Positions 1 through 7,526 of a DNA stretch of 64,000 nt are shown in pieces. Made by a program: the position numbers and the translations under genes. Each line of letters opens with the position of its first letter. Positions within the stretch are counted from its first letter, which is position 1. The notes beneath the pieces are model-generated. The model was not told the DNA's origin, searched no databases, and saw nothing but the letters and a program-made list of their open reading frames with translations. The DNA comes from Clostridia bacterium (GTDB lineage: Bacteria; Bacillota; Clostridia; Christensenellales; UBA1242), in the NCBI GenBank assembly GCA_017467585.1, contig JAFUSR010000004.1:536620-600619 (forward strand), in the 5' to 3' direction.

Positions 1-1208
1 CAGAAAAAGAAAAAACTGGAATTAAGAATTTAAAAACAGGTTATAACCGAGTGTTTGGATATTATATCGAAGTAACAAACGGAAGTCTTGCTAATGTTCC
101 AGATTATTACATCAGAAAACAAACCACAACAACTGCCGAAAGATTTATTATTCCTGAACTTAAAGAAATGGAATATAAGATTTTAAATAGCACAGAAGAG
201 GCTTTAAAACTTGAGAGCGAACTTTACATAAAAATAAAACAAAAAATGCAACAGCATATAAGTGAAATGCTTATGTCGTCAGACGCCATTGCAACACTTG
301 ATTGTCTTTTGAGCTTAGCGGTTGTTGCTGCAAAAAACAACTATTGCAAGCCTGTTGTTTCAGACAAATCTAACGCAATCAAAATTATCAATGGAAGACA
401 CCCAGTCGTTGAGGCAATGATGGCAACATCAGAGTTTGTCCCTAACGACTGCATTTTGGATGATACAACAAAAACAATGCTCATAACTGGTCCTAACATG
501 GCCGGAAAGAGCACATATATGCGTCAAGTAGCAATAATAACACTCATGGCTCACATGGGCAGTTTTGTTCCTGCAACTAGTGCGGAGATATGCACGGTAG
601 ATAGAATTTTCACTCGTGTTGGTGCAACTGATGAACTTGCGTTTGGTCAAAGCACATTTATGGTAGAAATGAACGAGGTTGCAAACATAATCGCTAATGC
701 AACAAACAAGAGTTTAATTATTTTAGACGAGGTCGGCAGGGGAACAAGCACTTATGACGGACTGAGCATTGCATGGGCAATTCTGGAGTATATAACAAAA
801 CATATCGGAGCCAAAACTTTGTTCTCAACCCACTATCACGAACTAACCACACTAGAAGGCCAGTTAGATGGCGTTAAAAACTATAAGGTTATGGTCAAAG
901 AATTTGGTGGTGATATTATTTTTCTTCACAAAATTGGAAGAGGCAGCGCAAACCGTAGCTTTGGAATAGAGGTTGCAAAACTCGCTGGTCTTCCAGAAGA
1001 AATGCTTGCTCGCGCAAAACAAATTTTAGCTCACGAAGAGTCAACAGCAAAAAACACTAGCATCGGCGAAGACGGCAAAGTTTTTGAAAACATAAAACCA
1101 CAAGAGAGAGAAGTCTTAAACATAATTAGTGAACTAGACATAAACAACATTCCGCCAATCGTTGCCTTCACAACGCTTAGCGAACTAATTGAAAAACTCA
1201 AAAAATAA
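1..1208 (+). CDS. mutS: DNA mismatch repair protein MutS (3' part, cut by window edge)
   Basis: ATPase of methyl-independent mismatch repair; it recognises mispairs and recruits MutL. The reading frame is open from the window edge (frame of base 3), so the N-terminal mismatch-binding domains lie outside. What is present runs from the clamp/lever region (VFGYYIEVTN) into the ABC-type ATPase domain: Walker A TGPNMAGKST, Walker B LIILDEVGRGTSTYDG and the STHYHEL signature. The C-terminal helix-turn-helix dimerisation region follows. The stop at 1208 is 11 bases before mutL, whose Shine-Dalgarno sequence sits in the gap, so the two form one operon. No sign of damage in the visible part. Confidence 0.97.
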   Translation, partial: EKEKTGIKNLKTGYNRVFGYYIEVTNGSLANVPDYYIRKQTTTTAERFIIPELKEMEYKILNSTEEALKLESELYIKIKQKMQQHISEMLMSSDAIATLDCLLSLAVVAAKNNYCKPVVSDKSNAIKIINGRHPVVEAMMATSEFVPNDCILDDTTKTMLITGPNMAGKSTYMRQVAIITLMAHMGSFVPATSAEICTVDRIFTRVGATDELAFGQSTFMVEMNEVANIIANATNKSLIILDEVGRGTSTYDGLSIAWAILEYITKHIGAKTLFSTHYHELTTLEGQLDGVKNYKVMVKEFGGDIIFLHKIGRGSANRSFGIEVAKLAGLPEEMLARAKQILAHEESTAKNTSIGEDGKVFENIKPQEREVLNIISELDINNIPPIVAFTTLSELIEKLKK

Positions 1209-1219
1209 AGGAGAAACCT

Positions 1220-3199
1220 ATGGCAAAAATTAATGTCTTAGATAGTTCAATTTATAACTTAATTGCTGCTGGAGAAGTTGTTGAAAAACCAGCAAGCGTT
1301 GTCAAAGAATTAATAGAAAACAGCATAGACGCAGGGGCAAAGAACATCAAAGTTGAAATTTTAGATGGTGGAATCAAAGAGATTCGTGTAACCGATGATG
1401 GTTCAGGAATTGAAAAAGAATATCTAACCAAGGCTTTTTTGCCACATGCCACAAGCAAAATTGAAAAGGCTAGTGACCTTGATAACATTTTTACACTTGG
1501 TTTTCGTGGTGAGGCTCTTGCAAGCATAGCTGCTGTTTCTAACGTAAAAATGACATCAAAAGTTGCAAATGAAGAACTGGGAAATACAATCACTCTTTCT
1601 GCAGGCAAAATTGTTAATCAGTCTGCTATTGGTGCAGCAAATGGAACAACAATTGTGGTTTCAGATTTGTTTTTTAATGTTCCAGCGCGTGCAAAGTTTT
1701 TAAGGAAAGCCAAATCTGAAGAACAAGACATTACAAACATAATAGAGAGGGTTATTTTGGCAAATCCAGCCCTTAACATATCTTATTATGCCGATGGCAA
1801 ACAGGTTTTAGCAAGTCAAGGAAAAACACTCAAAGAAGCAATGTATTCTGTTTATGGCAAACAAGTTTTAACCGAAACATTAGAGGTTTCTGGTGGAAAC
1901 CAAACAATAAAGGTTTTTGGATACATTGGCAGACCAAGTTATTCAAAACCAAATAGAACTTATCAAACAGTCATAGTAAACGGAAGGTATATCTTAAATC
2001 AAACAATTTCAACGGCAGTTGCAAATGCTTATGGCGAAATGTTAATGAAGCGTAGATACCCATTTTTTGTTCTCAAAATAGATGTAGATCCAACAGTTGT
2101 TGATGTAAATGTTCACCCAAACAAACTTGAAGTTAGGTTTTCAAATGCTGTTCCTGTTTATTCTGTGGTTTACGACGCAGTTTCAAGAGCGCTTAGCGAA
2201 ATGGACTATGTTTTAGAGGTTGACACATCAACAGGAGAAGTGACGAAGCGCAGCGACAGCGACATTGCAATAAGCAACACTTTCTCTGCAAATTCTGCAG
2301 AAAGTGAGAGAACAAAACCACTAGAAAATGTTTATATGCCAACGAAATCGAAAGAGGTAGACAAAGCTGGCGTTAATTTGAATCCTTTTGCTGATTTATA
2401 TAACATAAACTCACAGACGCAAAAAGAGCAACTTTCAGAAAAGATTTTAGATTCAACAATAACACTTTCTAGTGCTGGTGACGCTGCGGCTGATGGTTTT
2501 GGCATTGGCAGCAAATTAATTGAAAAACTTGCAAGCAGCAATTCAACTCAACCAGACAATGAATTTGTGAAGCCTAAAGCAACTCAGCAAAGCATGCTTC
2601 AAAGTGACGAACTCAACCGAATTAAAATCAAAACAATAGGCAAACTGTTTAACACATACATATTGATAGAATATGGTGATAACTTATACATGATAGACCA
2701 ACATGCTGCTCATGAGAGAATTTTATATGAGAAGTTCACAAAAGAGTATAATGCAAAGCGGCTTGTCATTCAGCCACTGATGTTTCCTTATATTTTAACT
2801 GTAAACCCAACCGAATTTACAATTCTCTCAGAGTGTTTAGACCAAATGAGAGAACTTGGTTTCGATATCGATGAATTTGGCGACAGAACATTTAAGGTTT
2901 CTGCACTTCCAATGCTTTTGTCAGACCTGAATTTTGACATGTTTTTTGAGGGATTTTTGTCAGAAACCAAATCAAACTTGTCAGCATTAAAACAATCAGA
3001 TATGGTTAAAGAAAAGCTCATGCAGCACTCATGCAAGAGCGCGGTTAAAGCCGGAAACGATCTTTCTAATTTAGAAATTGAAACATTATTTAAAGAAATG
3101 AACAACGAAAAAATTCCACTTTTCTGCCCACATGGCAGACCAATTGCGGTGAGAGTAACTAAAACCGAAATCGAAAAGTGGTTTAAGAGGATAGTGTAA
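1220..3199 (+). CDS. mutL: DNA mismatch repair protein MutL, endonuclease type
   Basis: GHKL ATPase that links MutS to downstream repair. N-terminal ATP-binding motifs are intact: ENSIDAGA near residue 35, DDGSGI near 60, GFRGEAL near 95. The middle (about 340-470) is a low-complexity linker. The C-terminal dimerisation domain carries DQHAAHERILYE near 492, matching the DQHA(X)2E(X)4E metal-binding motif of nicking MutL proteins, and CPHGRP near 636. This is the type found in bacteria without MutH. 659 aa is normal. The start is supported by AAGGAG 7 bases upstream. A bidirectional terminator follows, facing lexA. Confidence 0.97.
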   Translation: MAKINVLDSSIYNLIAAGEVVEKPASVVKELIENSIDAGAKNIKVEILDGGIKEIRVTDDGSGIEKEYLTKAFLPHATSKIEKASDLDNIFTLGFRGEALASIAAVSNVKMTSKVANEELGNTITLSAGKIVNQSAIGAANGTTIVVSDLFFNVPARAKFLRKAKSEEQDITNIIERVILANPALNISYYADGKQVLASQGKTLKEAMYSVYGKQVLTETLEVSGGNQTIKVFGYIGRPSYSKPNRTYQTVIVNGRYILNQTISTAVANAYGEMLMKRRYPFFVLKIDVDPTVVDVNVHPNKLEVRFSNAVPVYSVVYDAVSRALSEMDYVLEVDTSTGEVTKRSDSDIAISNTFSANSAESERTKPLENVYMPTKSKEVDKAGVNLNPFADLYNINSQTQKEQLSEKILDSTITLSSAGDAAADGFGIGSKLIEKLASSNSTQPDNEFVKPKATQQSMLQSDELNRIKIKTIGKLFNTYILIEYGDNLYMIDQHAAHERILYEKFTKEYNAKRLVIQPLMFPYILTVNPTEFTILSECLDQMRELGFDIDEFGDRTFKVSALPMLLSDLNFDMFFEGFLSETKSNLSALKQSDMVKEKLMQHSCKSAVKAGNDLSNLEIETLFKEMNNEKIPLFCPHGRPIAVRVTKTEIEKWFKRIV

Positions 3200-3210
3200 A
3201 ATTCATTAAC

Positions 3211-3243
3211 AAAAAAAGGCAGTCAATTAGACTGTCTTTTTAA
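3211..3243. terminator. Bidirectional terminator between mutL and lexA
   Basis: Hairpin of AGTC/GACT extended to GGCAGTC...GACTGTC, flanked by A7 on one side and T5 on the other, so it can end both convergent transcripts. Confidence 0.8.
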
Positions 3244-3260
3244 TACTGGTGTGGGGTATA

Positions 3261-3860
3261 TTAATATTTACGAATTAAGCCAACAACAATTCCGAGAATA
3301 GAAACTTCTCCAACAATAATTGGTTCCATAGTGTCATTTTCTGGTTGAAGGCGATAATAACCATTTTCTTTATAAAATCTTTTAACAGTGGCGCTGTCAT
3401 CAACAAGGGCAACAACAATTTGACCATTGTTTGCAGTGTTTTGTTTTTTAACAATAATTTTATCACCATTGTTAATTCCAATTTTAATCATGCTTTCGCC
3501 CTTAACATTGAGCATGAACAATTCTTCATTGTTATAATCAAAAAGGTTGGTTGGAAGTTCAAAGTAGTCTTCAATGTTTTGTTCAGCCAAAATGGGCTCG
3601 CCAGCAGCAACGCGACCAACAAGTGGAACGCCAGAAAGTTCTTGAGCATTAACAAGTTCAATCGCACGGTTTTTGCCTTTAGAACGGCGAATTATGCCTT
3701 GGTCCTCGCATTTTTGCAGATAATAGAAGATAGTAGATGTGCTAGCAAACTTCATGTGATTGCACATTTCACGCACAGATGGAGTATATCCGTGTTCTCT
3801 AGTGAAATCATAAATAAATTTGATTAATTCTTGTTGTTTTTCATCAAAATTTTTGCTCAT
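3261..3860 (-). CDS. lexA: SOS repressor LexA
   Basis: Transcriptional repressor that cleaves itself when stimulated by RecA filaments. 199 aa. The N-terminal winged helix spans about residues 1-65. The scissile Ala86-Gly87 lies in RVAAGEPIL, the catalytic Ser123 in GESMIK, and Lys160 in ATVKRF. An upstream in-frame start (3893) exists, but the ATG at 3860 has the Shine-Dalgarno AGGTGG 8 bases away and gives the family's normal length. The promoter contains its own operator (see 3920-3931), implying autoregulation. The recognition helix (CNHMKFASTSTIFYYLQK) differs somewhat from Bacillus LexA, and the operators found here also deviate from the Bacillus consensus. Confidence 0.96.
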   Translation of the reverse strand: MSKNFDEKQQELIKFIYDFTREHGYTPSVREMCNHMKFASTSTIFYYLQKCEDQGIIRRSKGKNRAIELVNAQELSGVPLVGRVAAGEPILAEQNIEDYFELPTNLFDYNNEELFMLNVKGESMIKIGINNGDKIIVKKQNTANNGQIVVALVDDSATVKRFYKENGYYRLQPENDTMEPIIVGEVSILGIVVGLIRKY

Positions 3861-3896
3861 AACTTTCACCACCTTTATTCTTTCTAACAACATAAT

Positions 3897-3925
3897 ATCA
3901 TAGATTATTTTAATAAATCAAACAA
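3897..3925 (-). promoter_or_regulatory. lexA promoter
   Basis: TTGTTT (3920-3925), 17-base spacer, TATGAT (3897-3902) on the minus strand. The -35 box is half of the LexA-like operator. Confidence 0.7.
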
Positions 3926-3931
3926 TTGTTC
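3920..3931 (-). promoter_or_regulatory. Putative LexA operator of lexA
   Basis: GAACAATTGTTT on the minus strand, close to GAAC-N4-GTTC, the core of the Gram-positive LexA box. It overlaps the -35 element. Confidence 0.65.
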
Positions 3932-3975
3932 TAAAAATTTCAAAATTTTTTAAAAATTTTTTCTCAATGCCAAAC

Positions 3976-4004
3976 TTGACAAAATTTATATTATAGAATA
4001 TATT
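3976..4004 (+). promoter_or_regulatory. Promoter of the Cys/His-rich gene
   Basis: TTGACA (3976-3981), 17-base spacer, TATATT (3999-4004), 28 bases before the start codon at 4032. Confidence 0.65.
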
Positions 4005-4031
4005 ATATTCGATATAAAAAGAGGGAAAATA

Positions 4032-4490
4032 ATGGATAAGTCTAAAGATAAAAACATTCCAAACGAAGAAATTTTTGAAAACTTTGGTTACAACCCAGAT
4101 GCCGAACTTCACGAGGTAGATTTGCACGATTGCGAGTGCGAAGACGATTGTTGTTGCGAGCACGAACAAGATGGTTGCGAATGCGGACACCATCATCATG
4201 GTGCAAAAGTCCACAAAATTCATGGCTATCTCGACAAAAAAACAGGCAAGAGAATGTGTGTGATGGAAGACGACAAACTTTGTTCAAATTGTGGTGCTTG
4301 CGACATGTGTGACCTAGACCCAACAAAGGTTTGTGACAATTGTGGAAAATGCTTAGATATGCTTTCAACCGACGAAAAGGGCTATGTTCATGTTCCTATC
4401 GACAAAATTATCACACAAAGTGATGAACTTTCTGTTGAAGACCTCTATGCCATGTATGGGCTAGACGACCAAGACGACGAAGAAAAATAA
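4032..4490 (+). CDS. Cys/His-rich probable metal-binding protein, unknown function
   Basis: 152 aa, very acidic, no membrane segment. A first cluster (about residues 33-58) has seven Cys and a run of four His. A second cluster (about 76-110) has the pattern CxxCxxCxxC, then CxxCxxC (CSNCGACDMC and CDNCGKC), like a zinc ribbon or iron-sulphur site. The tail is again acidic. The start ATG has GAGGG upstream and its own promoter, and a terminator follows directly, so it is a single-gene unit divergent from lexA. I do not recognise the family with certainty. Metal binding is inferred from composition only. A role in metal storage, sensing or assembly is possible, and nothing in the context decides. 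Confidence 0.75.
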   Translation: MDKSKDKNIPNEEIFENFGYNPDAELHEVDLHDCECEDDCCCEHEQDGCECGHHHHGAKVHKIHGYLDKKTGKRMCVMEDDKLCSNCGACDMCDLDPTKVCDNCGKCLDMLSTDEKGYVHVPIDKIITQSDELSVEDLYAMYGLDDQDDEEK

Positions 4491-4491
4491 A

Positions 4492-4516
4492 AGATGGCTA
4501 AAACCATCTTTTTTTC
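4492..4516 (+). terminator. Terminator of the Cys/His-rich gene
   Basis: AGATGG...CCATCT hairpin followed by eight T. Confidence 0.85.
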
Positions 4517-4549
4517 TAGGAAATTTAAAACCAAACAATAAACATTTCA

Positions 4550-4623
4550 CTCGTGGCGTGCGCTGGCGCTTGGGCTGAGCAAACTGGTCGCATAGCTCCC
4601 GTACGATGCCTTGTCCGCATACA
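4550..4623 (-). other. GC-rich element downstream of tRNA-Trp
   Basis: About 74 bases far richer in G+C than the surroundings, directly beyond the tRNA-Trp terminator. On the minus strand it contains TCAGCCCAAGCGCCAGCG followed by CACGCCACGAG. This resembles the GC-rich part of the tandem units behind tRNA-Leu (52578-52598 and 52711-52741: TCAGCCGAGCGC...ACGCCAGGAG). No coding potential is apparent. Confidence 0.5.
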
Positions 4624-4660
4624 ATAAAAAATCCAAACCAAAAATGGTTTGGAATTTTTT
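4624..4660 (-). terminator. Terminator of tRNA-Trp
   Basis: CCAAACCA...TGGTTTGG hairpin with a T-rich tract on the minus strand (and T6 on the plus side), just after the tRNA CCA end. Confidence 0.8.
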
Positions 4661-4661
4661 A

Positions 4662-4735
4662 TGGCAGGGGTGGAAGGAATCGAACCCTCCTCTGGAGTTT
4701 TGGAGACTCTCATTCTACCGATGAACTACACCCCT
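4662..4735 (-). tRNA. tRNA-Trp (anticodon CCA)
   Basis: Minus-strand cloverleaf: acceptor AGGGGTG pairs with CACCCCT, followed by G and an encoded CCA. The D arm is TAGTTCATCGGTAGAA, the anticodon loop is CTCCAAA with anticodon CCA, and the T arm contains GGTTCGATTCC. The top pair of the anticodon stem is an A-C mismatch. A 74-base gene including CCA. Confidence 0.95.
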
Positions 4736-4780
4736 AAGTGAGAACAAGTATAACACAGACTGAAAACTATTGTCAATAAT

Positions 4781-4810
4781 TTGCATGTTTATTTTTACTT
4801 GTGATATAAT
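4781..4810 (+). promoter_or_regulatory. rnhA promoter
   Basis: TTGCAT (4781-4786), 18-base spacer, TATAAT (4805-4810). The ATG of rnhA begins six bases after the -10 box, so the expected transcription start coincides with the start codon. Confidence 0.7.
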
Positions 4811-4816
4811 CACATT

Positions 4817-5275
4817 ATGAAAGACAAAACAAAAACTCATGTAGATATATACACTGATGGAGCATGCTCTGGAAACCCAGGAAATGGTGGTTGGGGAGCA
4901 GTTCTTATTTATGGTGAAAAAGAGAAACAAATTTCTGGTGGAGAGAAAAATACAACTAACAACAAAATGGAGCTTTTGGCTTGCATAAAGGCACTAGAGA
5001 TGCTAAAGTATCCATGCCAGGTTGATTTATATAGCGATTCGGCTTATGTTGTTAACAGTTTTTTAGAAGGCTGGCTTGAATCATGGAGGCAAGCTGGTTG
5101 GAAAACTACTGGCAAAAAGCCAGTCAAAAATGTTGAACTTTGGCAGCGTCTAGATGAGTTGTGTCAAACACACGCTGTCACTTGGCACAAGGTTAAAGGC
5201 CATGCCGACAACAAATATAACAATATCTGTGATCGTCTCGCCGTTGCTGCCACACCACCAAATGATTTAGTTTAA
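4817..5275 (+). CDS. rnhA: Ribonuclease HI
   Basis: Cleaves RNA in RNA-DNA hybrids. 152 aa, the standard length without an N-terminal hybrid-binding domain. The acidic site is complete: Asp14 in [11 protein letters not shown], Glu52 in NNKMELL, Asp74 in YSDSAY, Asp139 in ICDRLA, with the accessory His129 in KGHADNKYN. No Shine-Dalgarno sequence precedes the ATG, which lies six bases after a TATAAT box, so the mRNA is probably leaderless. It is a single-gene unit closed by a strong terminator. Confidence 0.95.
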   Translation: MKDKTKTHVDIYTDGACSGNPGNGGWGAVLIYGEKEKQISGGEKNTTNNKMELLACIKALEMLKYPCQVDLYSDSAYVVNSFLEGWLESWRQAGWKTTGKKPVKNVELWQRLDELCQTHAVTWHKVKGHADNKYNNICDRLAVAATPPNDLV

Positions 5276-5286
5276 ATATTGGACAA

Positions 5287-5319
5287 CAAAAAAACACCAC
5301 ACGTTGTGGTGTTTTTTTT
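5287..5319. terminator. Bidirectional terminator between rnhA and the PadR gene
   Basis: ACACCAC...GTGGTGT hairpin flanked by A-rich and T8 tracts, between convergent genes. Confidence 0.85.
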
Positions 5320-5325
5320 GTCTAA

Positions 5326-7257
5326 TTAAATATGAAACTTTTTGCTGTTATAAAGGAACATATAGGTTAGCGATTGCAAAATAGGGATAAATGTTAAAAC
5401 AAGTGGAATAATCCAAAGCAAGTGATTATAGTTTTCTTGTGCAAAACTATAAAAACCAACTTGCAAGTTAACGCAATAAACAATAACAATAAGTTGAATA
5501 GTAATAAGCAAGTTAATCAAAATATTTAAGCGGGGAGCATATTTTGCAATACTTTTTCTATATGGATTCATGAAATATCTAACGGTAGAGTAGCCAGGAA
5601 TGACTAAGCTAACTGCAATTGCTGTTGCAAATTGCCAAAAACCAAAGTCATAACTATAAGTAGATTTAAAGGAATTTAAAATTGCAAAGATGACAAGCAG
5701 TGTAAGTGAGGTTGTTCCCCAAACAATCCAGTTTTTAACAAGGTTGATTTCATTTGTTTTAACATAGAGTTTTGCATCGTCAGATTCTTTAACTTGTCGT
5801 TCGTGTTTTCTAATGGTTATTCCGTCTTTTTCGAAATCGGCCTTAAGTTCTTCAAAACTCATTGCGTTTTGATTATTGCGCTTAACAGGTGCCGACGAAA
5901 CTGTTCCGCCACCATAAGACTCAAGTTCGTTAAGCATTTGCTTATATGTTTCGTCAGTGTAGCCAGCTTGCAAATTTTCATAATTTTCTGTTGTTTGATA
6001 AAGCTTATTAATTTCTTCTGCGCTTGCATGCTCAGCAGGTTTAGAATAAAATTGTTCGTTTATGCTAGCCGCAGTCTCTTCAATAGAAGGGCCGTCGGGT
6101 TCTTCAATTTTTTCAAAATTATATTCTTTAGGTGCTTCTTGAGGTTCTTCTGCATTTTGGTTTTGAATGTTTGTTATGTCGGCTTCTTCTTTGTTTTCTG
6201 TTTGACCAAAATTGATATAGGTTGGGGCAAATAATTCTTCTTGATTGTTTTCAGGCTCCAAATCTTCTTGTTCAGGTTGCTCTTCAGCATAGTCAACATT
6301 TGGTTCAGGATGATAAATTTGGTCATCTTCTGAAGTGCTGTCGGCCACATAAATTTCGTCGTCATCATTACTCTTATCAATTTCAGATTCTTCTTCTGCT
6401 GAATCATCAAGAATATTTTCAGAATTTTGCTCGTCGTCTTCGCTGTCGTCAAGCAGGTTTGTTGCAGAATAATAGTTAGATGTTTGAACTTCATCTTGAT
6501 GTTCATCATCGATGTCTTCTTTATTTTCTTCTGCTTCGTCTAGCAGAGGTTCGTCATTGCCAAGGTTCTCATCTAAGTTTAAGTTAACGAGTTCCTCTTG
6601 TTCGGCATCGTCACTATTATCAGTTTGAACAGCCAAAATAGGTGATGGCTGTTCATCATCTTCTTCAACTTCATCATTTGCAGAATCTTCGCTGTTAGAA
6701 TCAAAGAAGCTTGCGCCAGCAGTTGATTCATTTTCGAAATCAGCGAACTCGTCTTCGTTGTTTTCATCTGAATCAGCAAGAAAATCACTTGAAGAGTTTT
6801 CTTCAAGTTTGTTTGTGTTATCCTCAATTTCTTCGTTCAAATCTTGTGGTTGCTCTGAGTTATCATTAGAATTGTCAGAAGGTTCTTCACCAGGTTTGTC
6901 CTCATAAATCTTTGCATAGTCAATTGTTGTGTTATAAATAAGGTTGTCAATAATAGCTCTAGACCTAAGCCATTCTTCTTGGTTGGCTTTGTAGGTTTCA
7001 ATTCCTTTTTCAGTAAGTTTATAGTAGTGACGTTTGCCACCAAAGTCGATATCTTCCCAATAAGAAGAAAACAGGACTTGCGATTCAAGGCGTTTTAAAC
7101 AGCTATAAAGAGTAGGTTGCTTAAGTTCATAAGTGCCGCCGCTTTTTTCTTCAACCTCTTGAATTATTTCCAAACCATACTTATCACCATGATAGAGTGA
7201 TTTAAGAATTATGGTATCAATATGACCACGAATAAGATCGCTATCTATGCCAGACAT
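5326..7257 (-). CDS. PadR-family regulator fused to an acidic linker and four membrane segments
   Basis: 643 aa, against about 110-180 for ordinary PadR repressors. Residues 1-115 are a typical PadR winged helix (ILKSLYHGDKYGLEII, then a TLYSCLKRLE recognition region and GGKRHYYKLTEKG wing). Residues about 118-490 form a long linker rich in Asp, Glu, Asn and Ser. Four hydrophobic segments follow near 509-530, 540-560, 576-602 and 612-636, ending in a short basic tail. Shine-Dalgarno AAGGAGGGG supports the start. The layout suggests a DNA-binding domain tethered to the membrane by a flexible acidic arm. Signal and targets are unknown. It is alone in its transcription unit. Confidence 0.85.
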   Translation of the reverse strand: MSGIDSDLIRGHIDTIILKSLYHGDKYGLEIIQEVEEKSGGTYELKQPTLYSCLKRLESQVLFSSYWEDIDFGGKRHYYKLTEKGIETYKANQEEWLRSRAIIDNLIYNTTIDYAKIYEDKPGEEPSDNSNDNSEQPQDLNEEIEDNTNKLEENSSSDFLADSDENNEDEFADFENESTAGASFFDSNSEDSANDEVEEDDEQPSPILAVQTDNSDDAEQEELVNLNLDENLGNDEPLLDEAEENKEDIDDEHQDEVQTSNYYSATNLLDDSEDDEQNSENILDDSAEEESEIDKSNDDDEIYVADSTSEDDQIYHPEPNVDYAEEQPEQEDLEPENNQEELFAPTYINFGQTENKEEADITNIQNQNAEEPQEAPKEYNFEKIEEPDGPSIEETAASINEQFYSKPAEHASAEEINKLYQTTENYENLQAGYTDETYKQMLNELESYGGGTVSSAPVKRNNQNAMSFEELKADFEKDGITIRKHERQVKESDDAKLYVKTNEINLVKNWIVWGTTSLTLLVIFAILNSFKSTYSYDFGFWQFATAIAVSLVIPGYSTVRYFMNPYRKSIAKYAPRLNILINLLITIQLIVIVYCVNLQVGFYSFAQENYNHLLWIIPLVLTFIPILQSLTYMFLYNSKKFHI

Positions 7258-7400
7258 AATACCCCTCCTTCCATAACAGTAGAGTAATATACAATAATAT
7301 ATTAGAATAATTTATAATTATAAGTCAACTTAATTTTGTCTGCTAATGATATTTTTAACATCAAAATATTTAAAATATTCAGCGTGTTCAAGGTTATTTG

Positions 7401-7430
7401 TTGCTTTAAAAAAGCGGGCTGGGGTATAAT
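7401..7430 (+). promoter_or_regulatory. Promoter of the YgjP-type metalloprotease gene
   Basis: TTGCTT (7401-7406), 18-base spacer, TATAAT (7425-7430), giving a leader of about 90 bases. Confidence 0.55.
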
Positions 7431-7526
7431 ATAGGAAGTTATTTAGTATAATATTGCAAAATAAGACAATAATTTTTGTTAATCAAACAAACAATGTCAT
7501 ATAGAATATTGAGAGGAGAATTTGGC

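Noticed and set aside
3345..3827. 160-codon ORF opposite lexA
   Set aside because: Antisense shadow of lexA; no promoter or Shine-Dalgarno sequence.
4195..4206. His-tag or vector contamination in the Cys/His-rich gene
   Set aside because: The four-His run is part of a longer natural metal-binding composition and the flanking DNA is continuous with the chromosome.
4525..4713. Small ORF across tRNA-Trp and its downstream element
   Set aside because: It runs through a tRNA gene and a terminator; the GC-rich part is better explained as a non-coding element.
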